Shown here: positions 41,989 through 53,756 of the stretch, in pieces
Layout: each line of letters begins with the position of its first letter
How positions within the stretch are numbered: the first letter of the stretch is position 1
Translations under genes and position numbers: made by a program
The notes under the pieces: model-generated
Seen by the model: only the letters and a program-made list of their open reading frames with translations
Database searches by the model: none
What the model was told of the DNA's origin: nothing
DNA from: Channallabes apus
Taxonomy: Eukaryota; Chordata; Actinopteri; Siluriformes; Clariidae
Assembly: GCA_030522415.1 (NCBI GenBank)
Contig: CM060109.1
Coordinates: 2,115,641-2,179,640, forward strand
DNA: 64,000 nt
Direction of reading: 5' to 3'

Positions 41989-42649
41989 TTGCTTACATCG
42001 ACTGACATCATGAATAACTGTTGGAAGCCTCGAGCGACTGAAGTCCTCAGAGAACAGCTGTCGGCATCACCTGAAGACAGGACTGTCTTCATGGTAAAGT
42101 GGAACAGTCCCCAGTCACGCATACACGCATCTCAGGCAGATCACACGGGGCATCCATGTGACCAGATTGCCAACCAGAAGCAGGACACCAGGACGAGTCA
42201 GACAGGTCCAGAGGACAGAGGGGGAATGGATCACTGGCAACTCAGGAACTACATCTATAGATCAACAGAGAAACAAGTAGAGGGGAAAAGAAAGAGAGAG
42301 ATGAGAAGAGAGGAAGAGAGCAGAAGAGAAAGAGAGATGGCAGTTAGGTATGGTCACAGTCACATAATGTATAATGTGAATGTATATTTATACTGTAGAG
42401 TGCAAGCAGGGACTCCGGCAGGACTAACTACTGTATGTCAGCATAACTAAAAGGGAGCGCCAGAAGGAAACACAAACATGAGGGCTCCCTGAGATGTAAA
42501 GCAAACTATCACCTCACCGTCAACAAATCTGAGTGATCAAATGAGAGTGAGGAAGACAGCATCTAAACATACCAGTTCACCATAATACTCTACATCCATG
42601 AGTCCCCCAGATCTGCTCCTTTACTGTACCTATATTTGCCTGTGTCTGA

Positions 42650-44758
42650 GGCAAATAGGGATGATGTGCTCATATCTTCTGGTTCTTGTGAGGACTCTCA
42701 CTGCTGCATTCTGGACTAACTGAAGTTTTAGTCCAGTCATCTAGTTGAACAACCAGACAGTAAGACGTTACAATAGTCCAACCTAGAGGTGATAGGTTTT
42801 TCTGCATCGTTTAATGACAATATATTTCTTATCTTGGCAATATCTCTGATCAAGATTAAGCAGAAGGAAGTTAATTAACATCCAATCTCTTATGTCCTGC
42901 ACCATTGCTCAAATTTAGTAAACTGTTGTTGTTTTTTTCGTCTGGTTTTACTGAGACGTATAATTGTGTGTCATCAGTATAACAATGAAAACTAATACCA
43001 TGCTTATAAATTATGTTGCCAGAGGAAAGAATTCTAAAGAAAAAAGCAGTGGGCCTAAAACTGAACTCTGTGGAACACCAAACTCCAGTTGAGAACATGC
43101 AGAATGGTCACCATTTAAATCCACATATTGATAATGATCAGTTAAATAGAATCTAGACCACAAGAGGGCCGTTCCCTTAATTTCTACTGCATTTTCTAAT
43201 CTGTGAAGGAGAATACTATAATCAATAGTGTCAAAAGCTGCACTGAGGTCGAGTAATATAAGTATAGTGACTCAACCCTGATCAGAGGCCAATAGGAGGT
43301 CATTTACTACTTTAACAAGTGCTGTCTCTGCTATGGTGAGGCCTAAATCCTGCCTGATACAGTACGTTTATGCCATTTCTGTGTAGATTTGAACGTTCTA
43401 GTATCTTTTCCAGAATCTTAGAGATAAAGGGGAGGTTTGATATTGGCCTGTAATTGGACAGCTGACAGGGGTCGAGGTCAGGTTTCTTAATTAGCGGTTT
43501 AATAACAGCTAATTTAAAGGATTTGTGAACATACCCAATGCTGAGTGAACAGTTAATTATTCTCAACAGCGGTTCTGATATTACTGGTACTATCTGTTTA
43601 AGAAAATGTGTCGGTATAGGATCTAATATACAGGTTGACGATTTTGAAAAAGTGATGAGTGAAATTAGTTCACTCTCTTCAAGGGGAGTAAAGTCTTCTT
43701 GGTTCTGATGTGATGTGATTAATTTATCTGTATCACTTAAAATGTCTGGTTTCAAAGCCTACATTTTTTGCCTAATATTTGTAAATTTGTTATTGAAAAA
43801 GTTAATGAAGTCCTCACTACTGTATGTTGTTGTGTTTAGCTACGGTATTAAATAAAAATCTAGGATTATTTTTTTCTTATTTTCTATAAGAGTGGAGAGA
43901 TACGTGGATCTAGCTACACTAAGAGCTTTCCTATAATTCAGGATGTTCTCTTTTCATGCTATTTCAAATACTAACAATTCAGTTTGACATAATTAACATT
44001 CTAATTTTCGAGCGGTCTGTTTTTAAGTGTGTGTGTGGTCATTATACTAAGGAGGGCGTTTCTTATCTCTAATCACGTTCGTTTTAACTGGAGCGACATT
44101 ATCTAAGGTATAACGAAATGTCAACTCTAAATATTCAGTCACGTGATCGAGTTCTGTGGGGTCAGACGGTGATCTAATCAAATTTGATAACTCTTAATCC
44201 GAAGAATATTATTAAATCTAAAGTGTGACCTGCTTTATGAGTGGGTCCTACTACACACTGATTTACGCCTACTGAGTCCAGTATGGACATAAATGCTGTT
44301 CTCAGAGGGTCTTGTGGATTCTCAAAATTAATGTTCAAATCTCCAGCAATTAACACTTTGTCTACAGAAACGACTAGGTTTGAGAGGAAATCTGCAAATT
44401 CACTAAGAAATTCAAAATATGGCCCTGGAGGTCTGTAAATTATAATTAGTGGGATCAATTGAGCTGACATAATATTCGCGGACACACTTTTTATGCTACT
44501 ATAGAGAACTTCAAATGCTACTATATAGAATAGAATGCTACTATAGAGAACTTCAAATTTAAATATGTGTTTTTATACGAAAGACAGATTATCATTATAA
44601 ATAACTGCGACGCCATCTCCTCTACGAGTTAACCGAGGCTGGTCTATGTACCTGTATCCAGGAGGACTAGCTTCATTTAAAGCTACATACTCATCCTGTT
44701 TAACCCATGTTTCAGTTAAACATAATATATACCTGGTCTGTGATAATTTCATTAACAA
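42650..44758 (-). pseudogene. L2-like LINE ORF2: endonuclease and RT, decayed
   Basis: Endonuclease pieces are RYILCLTETWVKQDEYVALN with RLTRRGDGVAVIY (44758-44573), and IIIYRPPGPYFEF, VLIAGDLNINFENP and HKAGHTLDLIIF (44485-44174). RT pieces are [53 protein letters not shown] and QAGFRPHHS (43755-43312). Further on comes ISFHCYTDDTQLYVSV (43098-42871), the active site as YTDD. The C-terminal LDYCN/QNAA region is readable with errors near 42780-42660. Many frameshifts separate the blocks. Confidence 0.85.
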
Positions 44759-45035
44759 TAACTGCTTTTGATCCGAGAGATCTAATATTTTACAGTCCTA
44801 GCTTCAGATCAGAGATGCCGGCTGTGTATTCAGTATGATCCAAGTTTGTGGTCTTTATGTTAATTAAATTATTAAAACAGACTTTTACTCTTTATAAATG
44901 TTTGTTTAGTTCGGGGAACAGACACAGTCTTAATATGGTGAACCCTGAGTGACGACTCTAGCATATGCAGCGTATGCAGCTAGCAGACGGTTGGTTTAGC
45001 CTGTCTGTCTGCTCCCTGGCCTGGGCTCTGGATTG

Positions 45036-45671
45036 TCACCGATTAACTAGACCTCTACTGAGACTATGAGCTATACTACAGGAAATGAGAGCAGCACCTT
45101 CCCGAGTGGGATGGACACCGTCCCGCCCTAACAGGCCAGCTTTGCCCTCAAAGGTCTTCCAATTGTCTATGTAGCCCACATTATTTTCGGAGCACCACCT
45201 GGACATCCAGCGGTTCAGAGACCATAACCTGCTGTAAGCTATGTCGCCACGTCTCATTGGGATGGGACCAGAGCATACTACTTCATCAGACATCGCCTTC
45301 GCTACTTTAAACACCTCTGTAAAGTTATCCTTACTAACCTCTGACTGACGAAGGCGTATATCGTTAGCTCCAGCATGTACCACTATCTTAGAGAACCTGT
45401 GCTGTCCTAGAGCCCTAAGATTACCTGCTATGTCCGGTGCTCTGGCTCCCGGGATACACCTAACCACTGCCGCTGGCGCCCCTAAAGGTCTAGCTAATGT
45501 CACGTGTCTCAGTATAGAGTCTCCTATAACCAGAGCTCTTTCAGGTTTCTCAGCGGGTGCAGCACTGAGGAGAGCAAACCTGTTGGACACGTGACGCGCA
45601 GAGGAGGTGTGCTCCGGTGGGCTAGCCTTAGCGTTAGCTTTGGCTGAATGAGTATGCCGCCGAGTCGTCAC
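45036..45671 (-). CDS. SGNH hydrolase (esterase) domain of LINE ORF1, open frame
   Basis: A 211-codon open frame (GTG at 45671; the open frame extends to about 45780) encodes a complete SGNH-type esterase. It has ALVIGDSILRHVTLARPL (nucleophile serine in GDS, about residue 51), GARAPDIAGN (glycine block), VVHAGANDIRL (asparagine block, about 99) and LGRDGVHPTREG (Asp-x-x-His pair, about 186). Such domains are known in ORF1 of CR1/L2-group LINEs. The N-terminal zinc part (CVEC, CDR) of ORF1 lies upstream, beyond a stop. All catalytic residues are kept although ORF2 is ruined. It is most probably no longer expressed from its own promoter. Confidence 0.8.
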   Translation of the reverse strand: MTTRRHTHSAKANAKASPPEHTSSARHVSNRFALLSAAPAEKPERALVIGDSILRHVTLARPLGAPAAVVRCIPGARAPDIAGNLRALGQHRFSKIVVHAGANDIRLRQSEVSKDNFTEVFKVAKAMSDEVVCSGPIPMRRGDIAYSRLWSLNRWMSRWCSENNVGYIDNWKTFEGKAGLLGRDGVHPTREGAALISCSIAHSLSRGLVNR

Positions 45672-45958
45672 CCACTCTCCCCACTCTGAGGGCTCTAATG
45701 CCAGAGTCGGGGGCTGGTTATCTTCGCCTGCGGCACCCAGACTTTCCGCTACGGCAATAACACTGATCTCGTGCTATCTAACATCTAACATCTAACACTC
45801 TTAAAGTCTGGATGCGCTCCTCTAACGCTGATATCTTCTCCGTCAGAGGGCTCATTAACACACACCTATCGATCACAAATAAAGTTATCACTAATGACAG
45901 AGAAAGAATGTCTAAACATCCTACACTCTACACACTGAACAAGCTGAATGGTAGACAT
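45672..45958 (-). pseudogene. LINE ORF1 N-terminus: zinc motif and coiled coil
   Basis: From ATG 45958 the minus strand reads MSTIQLVQCVECRMFRHSFS then VISDNFICDR and TAG at about 45869. The C-x2-C ... C-x2-C spacing indicates a small zinc ribbon (CVEC and CDRC). In a shifted frame LMSPLTEKISALEERIQTLR follows, a short coiled coil, then a slipped TTAGATG tandem that carries a TAG. The esterase frame begins after it. Confidence 0.7.
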
Positions 45959-46195
45959 GATAACGTACCTTTTCGGAGTTTCAATTGTTCGATGATGGAT
46001 TCCGCTTGTTGTTTTCAGATGAAGAGATACGTGCGTTCTCCAAAAAGTTACAAAAAACGGAGGCAAAGGCAAAAGTCCAGTAGTATTAGAACGTAAAACA
46101 AGTTAATATTGTTATTTAGTATAAACGGAAAAGGCAGTATAATTTAAATGCTGACAAAAACAAATGAGGAACTTTTGCGGTAAAAATACAAAAAC

Positions 46196-46442
46196 TGTCA
46201 CGATTGCGTCGGGTGTGTGTGCGTGGCATGAATGCAGGAAGCAAGATCCTGACTGAACCTCAGTCAGGCTATTCATAATAAATGAACTTAATTGTCTTTC
46301 CTCGGTTCAGGTGAACGCCTACGTCACCTGACCGAGGTGCAACCTGGGAACTGAAGTTTAAACCAAGACAAAACAGAACCGAACGCAAACAAATAACCAA
46401 ACTAAATGGGCGTTTGGCGCCCTCTAGTGGTTAACCCTCACA
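46196..46442 (-). mobile_element. Gypsy-type LTR (247 bp) with CTCF-like motif
   Basis: TGTCACGATTGCG to AACCCTCACA (TG...CA). A polypurine tract (minus GAGGGGGGATAC) lies next to 46442, so it is a 3' LTR in minus orientation. The ends are similar to the 1626-bp LTR at 11124-12749. Only about 190 bases of internal sequence follow. Confidence 0.75.
46417..46430 (-). promoter_or_regulatory. CTCF-like core motif in LTR
   Basis: The minus-strand CCACTAGAGGGCGC matches the CTCF core at all 14 positions, near the LTR 5' end. Confidence 0.55.
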
Positions 46443-46640
46443 GTATCCCCCCTCAAAAAATACTCCTCTGGAGCATCACCGGAGGTCCTGGATACCCACC
46501 CCAAAAATCCACCTTCTTCCTCCCGTCCTGGAGGCTGGGTAACGGAGCTGGAGACGTGCTCGGCGGCTGCAGAGCTGGAGACGTGCTCGGCGGCTGCAGA
46601 GCTGGAGACGTGCTCGGCAGTAGGCGGATTTGTGTGCAAA
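46443..46640 (-). repeat. Gypsy internal stub with 27-bp tandem repeat
   Basis: Almost three units of GGAGACGTGCTCGGCGGCTG plus CAGAGCT occur at about 46550-46622. On the minus strand they encode a 9-residue SSAAAEHVS repeat in an open frame (46690-46424). It is the far 3' end of an internal region; nothing more of the element is present. Confidence 0.6.
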
Positions 46641-49199
46641 TGAAGCCTCGAGAAATTAACCATTTTCTGAACCAATTGGCAGGAAGGCAAATAAAATTAT
46701 TGAATTTTGAAGTCTAATCTAAGCATCTGCCAAATGTCAAAACTTTATAACTAACATTCAGGAATTTAGTCTGCTCAGAGGTGGAAAGAGTAATAAACTT
46801 TTGTATGCAAGTAGAAGAATGGTTACGTCAGTGAAATTTTACTGAAATACAAGTAAACTGATTGTGGCAATGTGGGTGATGGAGTCGTTTCATTTGCTCA
46901 CAAGTAAGTGATTTGTCACCCACGATAGCCTATCAGAATCATTTTGATGGTATTTAAGGCTGGATTTTTACCTTACCTGGCATACGTCACGACTGGGACC
47001 GCCTTCACGGCGTGCGCACGGACAGAAGGTGTGTGATCGTTGCTTGTACAGTAGCTATGTGGCTAATGGAGAGGTGGGCATGCACATTAAAATGCAGATG
47101 TTTTATTTTTCCATTAGTGTGCTTATTGGCTACCTGATATCTGCTGGAGTCAGACTGTCCACTTGTTGGGTACAGTAGGTATCCACTCCTTACGTGCTGC
47201 GCGTTCTGCCGTTGGGTGATGCAAACTGGTGTTTGTTTATCACTTAGCCGTGGAGGCTTCTTTGTGCATGCGTTATCCTGCATGGCTCATGGTGAGCTGT
47301 GAGCAGCGCTACAACTCATGTGGTGCAACTATTTGCCGGGTAAGTAGGTTTGTTTTTCTGGCTTATGGAAAAATTGTGATTTAGTCATGGCTCTCTTTTT
47401 TTAGCGAGCTACGGGTGTCTGAAGTGCTGGTGAGTCTCGTGATGGTGGAAGTATTGGCTCTCCGCATTTGACTGAGGGCGGCTCTGCTGTTTCTTCTCCT
47501 GTGTTTTTCTCCTCCGGTTGTTTCCCTGAATTATTTTGTTTTTTTTTATTTTACTTCCTGTGATGGTATTAGTGGTTCGGAGCTGCCCTGCTGCTGCCTG
47601 AAGGCTGGTTTGGGCTTTTGGCTATCCGCATTTGTGAGTGTATTGTGGAGAATGTCGTAACGTAGCCTTAGGAGAACTCCGAACTTGATGTAATAATTTC
47701 AGTGAACCGTCAGTTACATCATTTGGTGTCTTGTTTTTATGTTTATTTAAATTGTCATATTTGTTGTCTTCTGCTTTTTGTTTATTGTGCTAAATGTTGT
47801 CAGTCTATTGCAGGCACTGTTGGCTAGGAGGCTAGCTAGCTCAGAGTACTGGTGGTAGTATAATTGTGTGCAGTGCAGCTTGTGTCCATGTTTCACTGTG
47901 TGTGGATGTGTGTGAAGTGCACCTGTAAGGTTTGTATCTCATTTAGCCTGCCTTTGCCACTGAGAAGCCTGTGCCCGAAATTGTTTTGTTTTCATTTGTT
48001 TGTATTGTTTGATTTCGTGTTATTGTTGTGAGTACACAGAGTGCCTTGTTCCTTTTTTTTATCGTGTGCGATGGCCATTTGATATTCAGCCTTGCATGCT
48101 ATTTTAACTGGTTTTATTGTGAACTTCAATAAAGTTTTGTACATTTGTATCCCTGTCTCTCTTTCACTTAGCCTAACGAACTTGTGTTCCTTAATTGGGT
48201 TATTTCCCCGGTTAACCTCGGGGTGGCGTAATCGCATCTAACAAACTTTGTATTCATTTGCACTACCACGGCGCTGCCACATTCCCATTACAAAAATCTA
48301 TTCAAGTAAAAAGTAGCTCATAACTTTTACTGAGTAAAATTTTTATCAAGTTACTTTTTTTTTTAACAGCAGGGGTGGGATGGGGGATTCTAGTCTAGTT
48401 CAAAAAAGACAAGCGAATATAAATCTCAAACTAGGTGTTTTTAATTGAAAGAACACCTTTGCATAATAAAACTGTTGCCTTCTTGTTCAAAGTGGTCACT
48501 TAAATATGGTGTTACCTCCCAGTCTAGAGTTGAGCCATCCAGCAAAAGAATAGTTCAGGTTCTATTTTATGAAAATGGTGTATATGGCAGAAAGAACTAG
48601 ACCCAGTTGTTAGCTGATGAAATTGTGCATATTTTTGTAAAGTAGTACAGACCTCACTAACACCAGGATCAGCTTCAGGACCCAAGCCAAAATAATATAT
48701 CTGAATATATCTAAAGGGTATCTGTATTTTAGTAGCTAGATTACCTGCAAAAAAAAAGACAAACAAAAACAGTGAATAAATTACCTCTTCCCAAAATAAA
48801 TGGCAGCCATACCCCTACTACTGGGGAGTGCACAAACATACAGTGAGATTATCTATCAATTTGTACAAAGAGTCAAGCTCCCAAACCAAAGAGACAAAGC
48901 AATAATCAAAGTCAATGGGAGGTAAAAAGTCAATCAAAATACACAACCAAATGTCAAAATAACAATCCAAGAATAATCTCTCTCCAAGACAACCTATTAA
49001 TAAAGGTCACTGTCAGAGCAGAAGCAACTGTGTGGAAGGTCAGGTAGATGAAAATCCAATTCAACTCATTTTAAGTAAATTTTATGACAATACGACTACA
49101 TTAGAAGTGCTCAAGTCAAACTGGAAATTGTGATAAAATTTCTGGTGAATGAAGGCATAAAAGCAAATGACATTTACAGTAGACTTTGAGTACATTTTG
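46641..49199. other. No recognised gene; possible transcript-like or LTR-like segment
   Basis: 46985-48245 has moderate GC content with a GTAAGT donor-like site at 47340 and CTTCAATAAAGTTTTGTAC near 48126. A CCCCGGTTAACCTCGGGGTG palindrome lies near 48208. This could be an LTR or an untranslated exon, but no second copy or coding frame was found. 46775 (CAGAGGTGGAAAGAGTA) resembles a hAT-like terminus without a clear partner. The remainder is AT-rich. Confidence 0.35.
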
Positions 49200-49680
49200 G
49201 TGATGAGACACTCAGTAAAACATCGGAAAGGTGCAAACTTTTTAAAGAAGGCTCCTGACCGAGGTGGCTCAGAGCTCACTGCAGTCATTCCCATAAGCAT
49301 TCAGTAAGTGGAACACCTGATCACTGAAAATCGACAGTTAAATTACCAACTCGCGGAAGAGACGCATCTGTGAGTCAACTGTACACACAATCATTCATCA
49401 ACACTACCTGCACATTACAGGATCTCAGCTGAGAGTTATTGCCACGGCCCCCGTAAAGGCCTGACCTCAACTATTTCTATGCAGTCCGATAATGGATCCA
49501 GTGTACTGAGAAAACTTTCTACCTTGATGGTGTCCAAGCACTAGTGAAACATTGGGATAAGTGCAGTAGTGTAGCAGGGGATTATATAGAGAAAGAAAGC
49601 GAGTTTTACTCTCAGAACTTTGTTTTGTTCTTCTGCACAATCAAAATCCTAGTTTGACTTGAACACTTTGTATAAAATGC
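49200..49680 (+). pseudogene. mariner-type transposase relic
   Basis: With several frame changes the plus strand shows RPDLNYFYAVR and then YLDGVQALVKHWDKCSSVAG followed by DYIEKES. This resembles the end of mariner transposases, where PDL...D carries the last catalytic acid and a K-x-x-W-x-K-C / GDY-E tail follows. It ends near GTTTGACTTGAACACTTTGT. The DNA-binding half is not seen. Strongly decayed. Confidence 0.45.
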
Positions 49681-49759
49681 ACTAATAACAGATACAAATA
49701 TTGCATCAGAGAACAAATTATTATATCTTACAAGTACTAAAAAATTCTAGGTCTTACAC

Positions 49760-50575
49760 AATACAGTGGTTACTCAATCGGAATGTTGGTTTTACCGTCG
49801 CGGCGCTCGGCGGCAGCATTTGGGTTTGTGCGTTTGCTGGCTTTTTACCACTGAGTGGCGCTATATAACTACAGACTGACGCCCCATGCCTTAGTTCATT
49901 CTCTCCAGGATTAATGAGCATGTAGAGCTGCATATAATAGCGGATAAAATCAAGTGAAACATTGTAGTTAAATGAATTCATAATCACAGTATTAAAATTA
50001 CGGTACAAATGTAGAATTCAAATTAAATTAAATCTTATTTGGATCAAATTTAAGCAAAATAAATGTTAACACAGTGAGCCTTTAGATTTTTCATGTGTAA
50101 TTAGAAAAGCTACGCGTGTAGGGTTTTGCGTCATCTTATTTCTTGTGGTCTTTAAATTTCTAGTAGATTTATTAACTGAAATAAATGACCATAAAATTAT
50201 AACGTTGTCAGGACGTTTTACTGCGTCAGCAGATGTCGGTCATTCAGCCCCACTTGTGTTTTTGCGTTATTATAAGAATGAAATGCAGTAGGCTGTTATG
50301 ATCTGCAACGGGTTCAACCCATGTTGCACGGGCGGCACTATAAAGCACGGACACGAGGCAAGGTCTTATGGAGAAAAGGGTAATTTATTTAGGTAAAACC
50401 CATTTTTATTATATTTTTAATAAAAATACCAAAGAATATTATTGTGTATAGACTGATTAAAAACAATGCAATTCATGCTATCATAAGGAAAATCTCAATT
50501 TCTTCCATTCCAAGGATTAAAAACGGTAACAATGTCAACTTTAGAATCTAGAATCCAGAAGATTAAAATTACACA
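49760..50575 (+). mobile_element. Element X, copy 2
   Basis: It starts near ACCGTCGCGGCGC and matches copy 1 (21400-21725, inverted) through GAGTGGCGCTATATAACT and AATTCATAATCACAGTA. 50450-50570 matches 20260-20400 in direct orientation. A truncated copy of the 258-bp LTR-like repeat (CAACGGGTTCAACCC, about 50305-50400) interrupts it. Confidence 0.5.
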
Positions 50576-50719
50576 AATTTAAAAAGAGGCCTTAATCACT
50601 GAAAGTCTCCAGAAGATCTCCAGATCCAAGAGGTTTTTAAAGTGTGGAGAGGTGCATTTCAGTTTCTCTGAACGTATAGGTGAGAACAGCTGATTCAAAT
50701 GCAAATGATTCACCCTCCC

Positions 50720-51041
50720 CAGGTGTGAATTCAGTTTTATTTGTATAGCGCTTTTAACAATTGACATTGTCTCAAAACATGTGAATGTGTATGAAACAAA
50801 AATGTTCAGATAGTCCCTGGTGAGCAAGCCGAGGGCGACAGTGGCAAGGAAAAACTCCCTGAGATGGTGATAGGAAGAAACCTTGAGAGGAACCAGACTC
50901 AACAGGGAACCCATCCTCATCTGGGTGAAACAGATAGCAGGAAATGATCTGCATTTATACAGTGTTAAGTGTTAGGTTCAGCTATAATAGTTGATGTTAA
51001 TTGATGTTATAATAGTTGATGTAAAATGGAGTCCAGTAGTT
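50720..51041 (-). repeat. L2-like LINE 3' end, right part
   Basis: Reads as the reverse of copies A-C: AATTCAGTTTTATTTGTATA at the end, then CATCCTCATCTGGGTGAA. It is continuous with 54499-55210 apart from the LTR element in between. Confidence 0.85.
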
Positions 51042-51746
51042 TGTAACGCTTGGATTTATAAAACCGCTTGGTTACAAAAAAACGGATTCGGGAATCAAAA
51101 CTGGGGCTTGAAAACAACACTTCCGGTATTGCGCAACCGCAGCTGGACAAAACACGATGCGACACAAAACAATTATAATAAATTAAACCAAGTGTATTAA
51201 ACAAGACAGACAGATAACTAAACAAACACGGTGCACCACAAACCAATATATACAAAATATATACAAATAGAAAAAAGTGTGTGTGCGATGTATGCGGGTG
51301 TGTGTGTGTGTGTGTATGATAGTCCAGTGTCTGAAATATGGCAATTGGGGTGAAATGGTGAGTTGGAGAGATGGATCGATCTCACCAAATGACGATGGTA
51401 GGTCTGGGAGATCGATAAACGGAATGAGCTGGGTACTGAATGAAATTATCAAAAGGTAATCCACAAGCAGTCGCTCAGCTTCAAAAAACATGCAGCGCGC
51501 TGTCATCATCTCTCCGTGCCGGTCTCAATGCCGGTTCTGGCTTTATGCCAGATCATGTGACCCACGTCACTTCCGGGTTCCCATGCGTTGCGATCGCGCA
51601 TGCGTGGGAACTTGCCCGGTGACCAAACCACTGTCCATGGGGAACCAGAAACCGCTAGGGCACGCCTTCGGCCACAGGTGAGCAGCATTAGCTCCATAAC
51701 CAATTCCCTGTGTATGAAGGAGTCCCTTTTGTGTGGCTGCGCTACA

Positions 51747-52345
51747 TAGACCCCCCCCCCCCAAGCCTCCGGCATCTGAGGAGAACGTCCGCACAAGCGC
51801 TTAAAATTCATCACACTGACTTCGGCTTTTTGTGGGTAGCCCCAAGACCTTGTGTATTTAATTGGCCCTTTTCTGGTTTTTTTCTCTGCTGGACCCTCCC
51901 ACTGGGGCACTCGCCTTGCAGAATCTCTTTTTGTTGTGGAGGAGTGTGGTTGAGCTTTTCTCCCCACCAGTTCTCCCGGTTGAAAGTGCGCTGCTTTCCT
52001 CCGGGTATTGTGATATCTGGCTTGTGTGGCTTCTAGTTGTTGTGCTCTTTGTTGCACCTCCTCCTGGATAAGTCTTTGTCGGGGTGATGACGGATGTCCT
52101 GTCTTGTGTCGGTGGCACATGCTGCAAGATCTAGTATAATACCAGACGTCTTTCCGCACGGTCGGCCACCACGCCACCTCTAGTAACCTCAGCAGGGTTT
52201 TCAGTTGTCCCCAGTGTCCTCCCAGAGGATTGTCATGATAATAATGAAGAAAAATCTTTATTAGAGACTGGGGGACAACGAGTTGAAATTTCTCTCCTTT
52301 CCTTACGAAAAAGTAAAGTATATACCCGGCGATATAGCACGCCAT
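51747..52345 (-). pseudogene. Integrase zinc finger and C-terminal remnant
   Basis: The minus frame from 52345 overlaps the end of the Gag frame in another phase. It has [40 protein letters not shown] and [15 protein letters not shown], the HHCC finger of Ty3/gypsy integrases. It then jumps to [20 protein letters not shown] and [11 protein letters not shown] from the C-terminal domain, so the DDE core is deleted. The frame runs on into the LTR without meaning. Confidence 0.8.
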
Positions 52346-53756
52346 GACGACCTTCGAAGGTGACCCTTTGATCTTGTGTGCCTCTTGGGTGATCTTTGGA
52401 GAGCAGCTTCGTGATAGTTGGGTCGTTCTGTTGGGCTTTGATGATCTCGCTCAGGTCGCTCGGAAAGTTGGAGGCCTCTTTAGTGGACGTGGTGTGTAGA
52501 CGTGGGGTGTCAGCTCCTTTCAGCGGCGGGGGTGCTCGGGGTATGGCGTGTGAACCTGGAAAAGGGCGGTCCTCGCGATCTTTCTCTCCCCTAGCGCCAC
52601 TCTCCACCTGTTGTTCCATGGTGCTCGCCGCTCCTCTTAAACCTCCTTCCACTCTCGTGTGGATATTCTCCCTGGTTTGCCCCACTTGTTCTTCATCGGA
52701 GATATCAGGTTTCCCCATGAGACAGAGGGCGGGGTGGTCATCGGCGAAGTCTCCGTGGCGTTGCGTTGGCTGCTGTACCGGAGACCTCAGGTTGTCTAGC
52801 TCTTCGTCGAGGTCGTCATCCAGTATGAAAGCCGCCAGGAAAGCCTGTTTAAATGACTGACAGTCTTTCACCTTGCCTTTCTCCGCCTTCCACCAACTCA
52901 GAGCAGGCCCTCGTAGAACCGTGCCGAGGGTTCCCAACAGCTCTGGTCGGGTCAGGGGTCTGATCTCCAAGTACTTCTCTGCTTGCTCTATGAAGTTCCA
53001 TACCTCCGCTGTCTCTGATGCGTCACAGAAGGCTGGAAACTCCACGCAGATGGATGGATGAGCGCGAAGAGAAGAAGAAGAAGAAGAAAGTGGGGAGGAG
53101 AGCAGAGCCGAGGAGTGTGCTGGAACACCAGGAGGAACGTCGGCGATGGCATGAGTGCTTGGAAGCTTTACCTTGGCTGTTGCTGTAGTGGTTGGAGTGC
53201 TGGGACGATGTGTAGGAGATGGTGTAGGGGTGTAGGCCTGTAACCTGTGTGTGGTGGGCGTACCAGTGAGACGCAGTCTCTTCATCCGGTTTTCCCAGAT
53301 GACGTCCCGTCGCAGAAAACAGTCAACGATGGCTCTCTCCATTTTTTCGAGAGCCTCCTGGCAGTAGCGCTGCAGCCCTTCCAAGCTCACGTCCACTGTG
53401 TCACGAAGACTGATTTCCCGGTTGAGACTGCTGTCTAGGGATTGTCTATAATCCTGCTCTAGGGAGCTCACTTTATCAGTAAGCGCCACCATGTCCATCT
53501 TGCATTGATATAGTTCAGTCTGTAGTGTGTGCACTACCCCAATATCAGTCCCATGAACCATAATATCATTATCATCATTGTCATTATCATGGCTATCTGA
53601 TATATATAAAGAACTAATCAATGAAGTTAATTCGGTAGTTGGGTTACGGCGTGTATAAAATGCATCCTCTACATCAACCGGCATGTTATTATGCACTACA
53701 CAGTCGGCCTTAGCAGCACTACTAGCATTAGCTTTAGCACTAGCATTAGCATCCAT
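52233..53756 (-). CDS. Gag joined in frame to pre-integrase region
   Basis: The probable start is ATG 53756 ([16 protein letters not shown]), just inside the 5' LTR; the open frame itself extends back through the LTR. About 507 codons. Central Gag signatures are [40 protein letters not shown] and [20 protein letters not shown]. After residue ~370 it passes, without a stop, into [20 protein letters not shown] and [19 protein letters not shown], which normally precede the integrase zinc finger. So protease, RT and RNase H are deleted with the frame kept. Gag could package this or related RNA if expressed. The serine-rich low-complexity part near 53050-53200 is noteworthy. Confidence 0.7.
   Translation of the reverse strand: MDANASAKANASSAAKADCVVHNNMPVDVEDAFYTRRNPTTELTSLISSLYISDSHDNDNDDNDIMVHGTDIGVVHTLQTELYQCKMDMVALTDKVSSLEQDYRQSLDSSLNREISLRDTVDVSLEGLQRYCQEALEKMERAIVDCFLRRDVIWENRMKRLRLTGTPTTHRLQAYTPTPSPTHRPSTPTTTATAKVKLPSTHAIADVPPGVPAHSSALLSSPLSSSSSSLRAHPSICVEFPAFCDASETAEVWNFIEQAEKYLEIRPLTRPELLGTLGTVLRGPALSWWKAEKGKVKDCQSFKQAFLAAFILDDDLDEELDNLRSPVQQPTQRHGDFADDHPALCLMGKPDISDEEQVGQTRENIHTRVEGGLRGAASTMEQQVESGARGEKDREDRPFPGSHAIPRAPPPLKGADTPRLHTTSTKEASNFPSDLSEIIKAQQNDPTITKLLSKDHPRGTQDQRVTFEGRHGVLYRRVYTLLFRKERREISTRCPPVSNKDFSSLLS

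Larger units (their letters stand above)
41989..46195 (-). mobile_element. L2-like LINE with esterase ORF1, minus strand
   Basis: Order on the minus strand: 5' region (above 45958), ORF1 with zinc motif and SGNH esterase (45958-45036), ORF2 with endonuclease and RT (44758-42650), then a 3' UTR (42640-41989) like those at 24345 and 54499. The last part of the 3' UTR is missing. ORF2 is heavily decayed while the esterase frame is open. Confidence 0.8.

Noticed and set aside
49855..49868. CCACTGAGTGGCGC as a further CTCF site
   Set aside because: It is similar in composition but the core spacing differs from the consensus.
52396..53061. Plus-strand frames of 154 and 62 codons
   Set aside because: Antisense to the Gag-like frame, without recognisable motifs.
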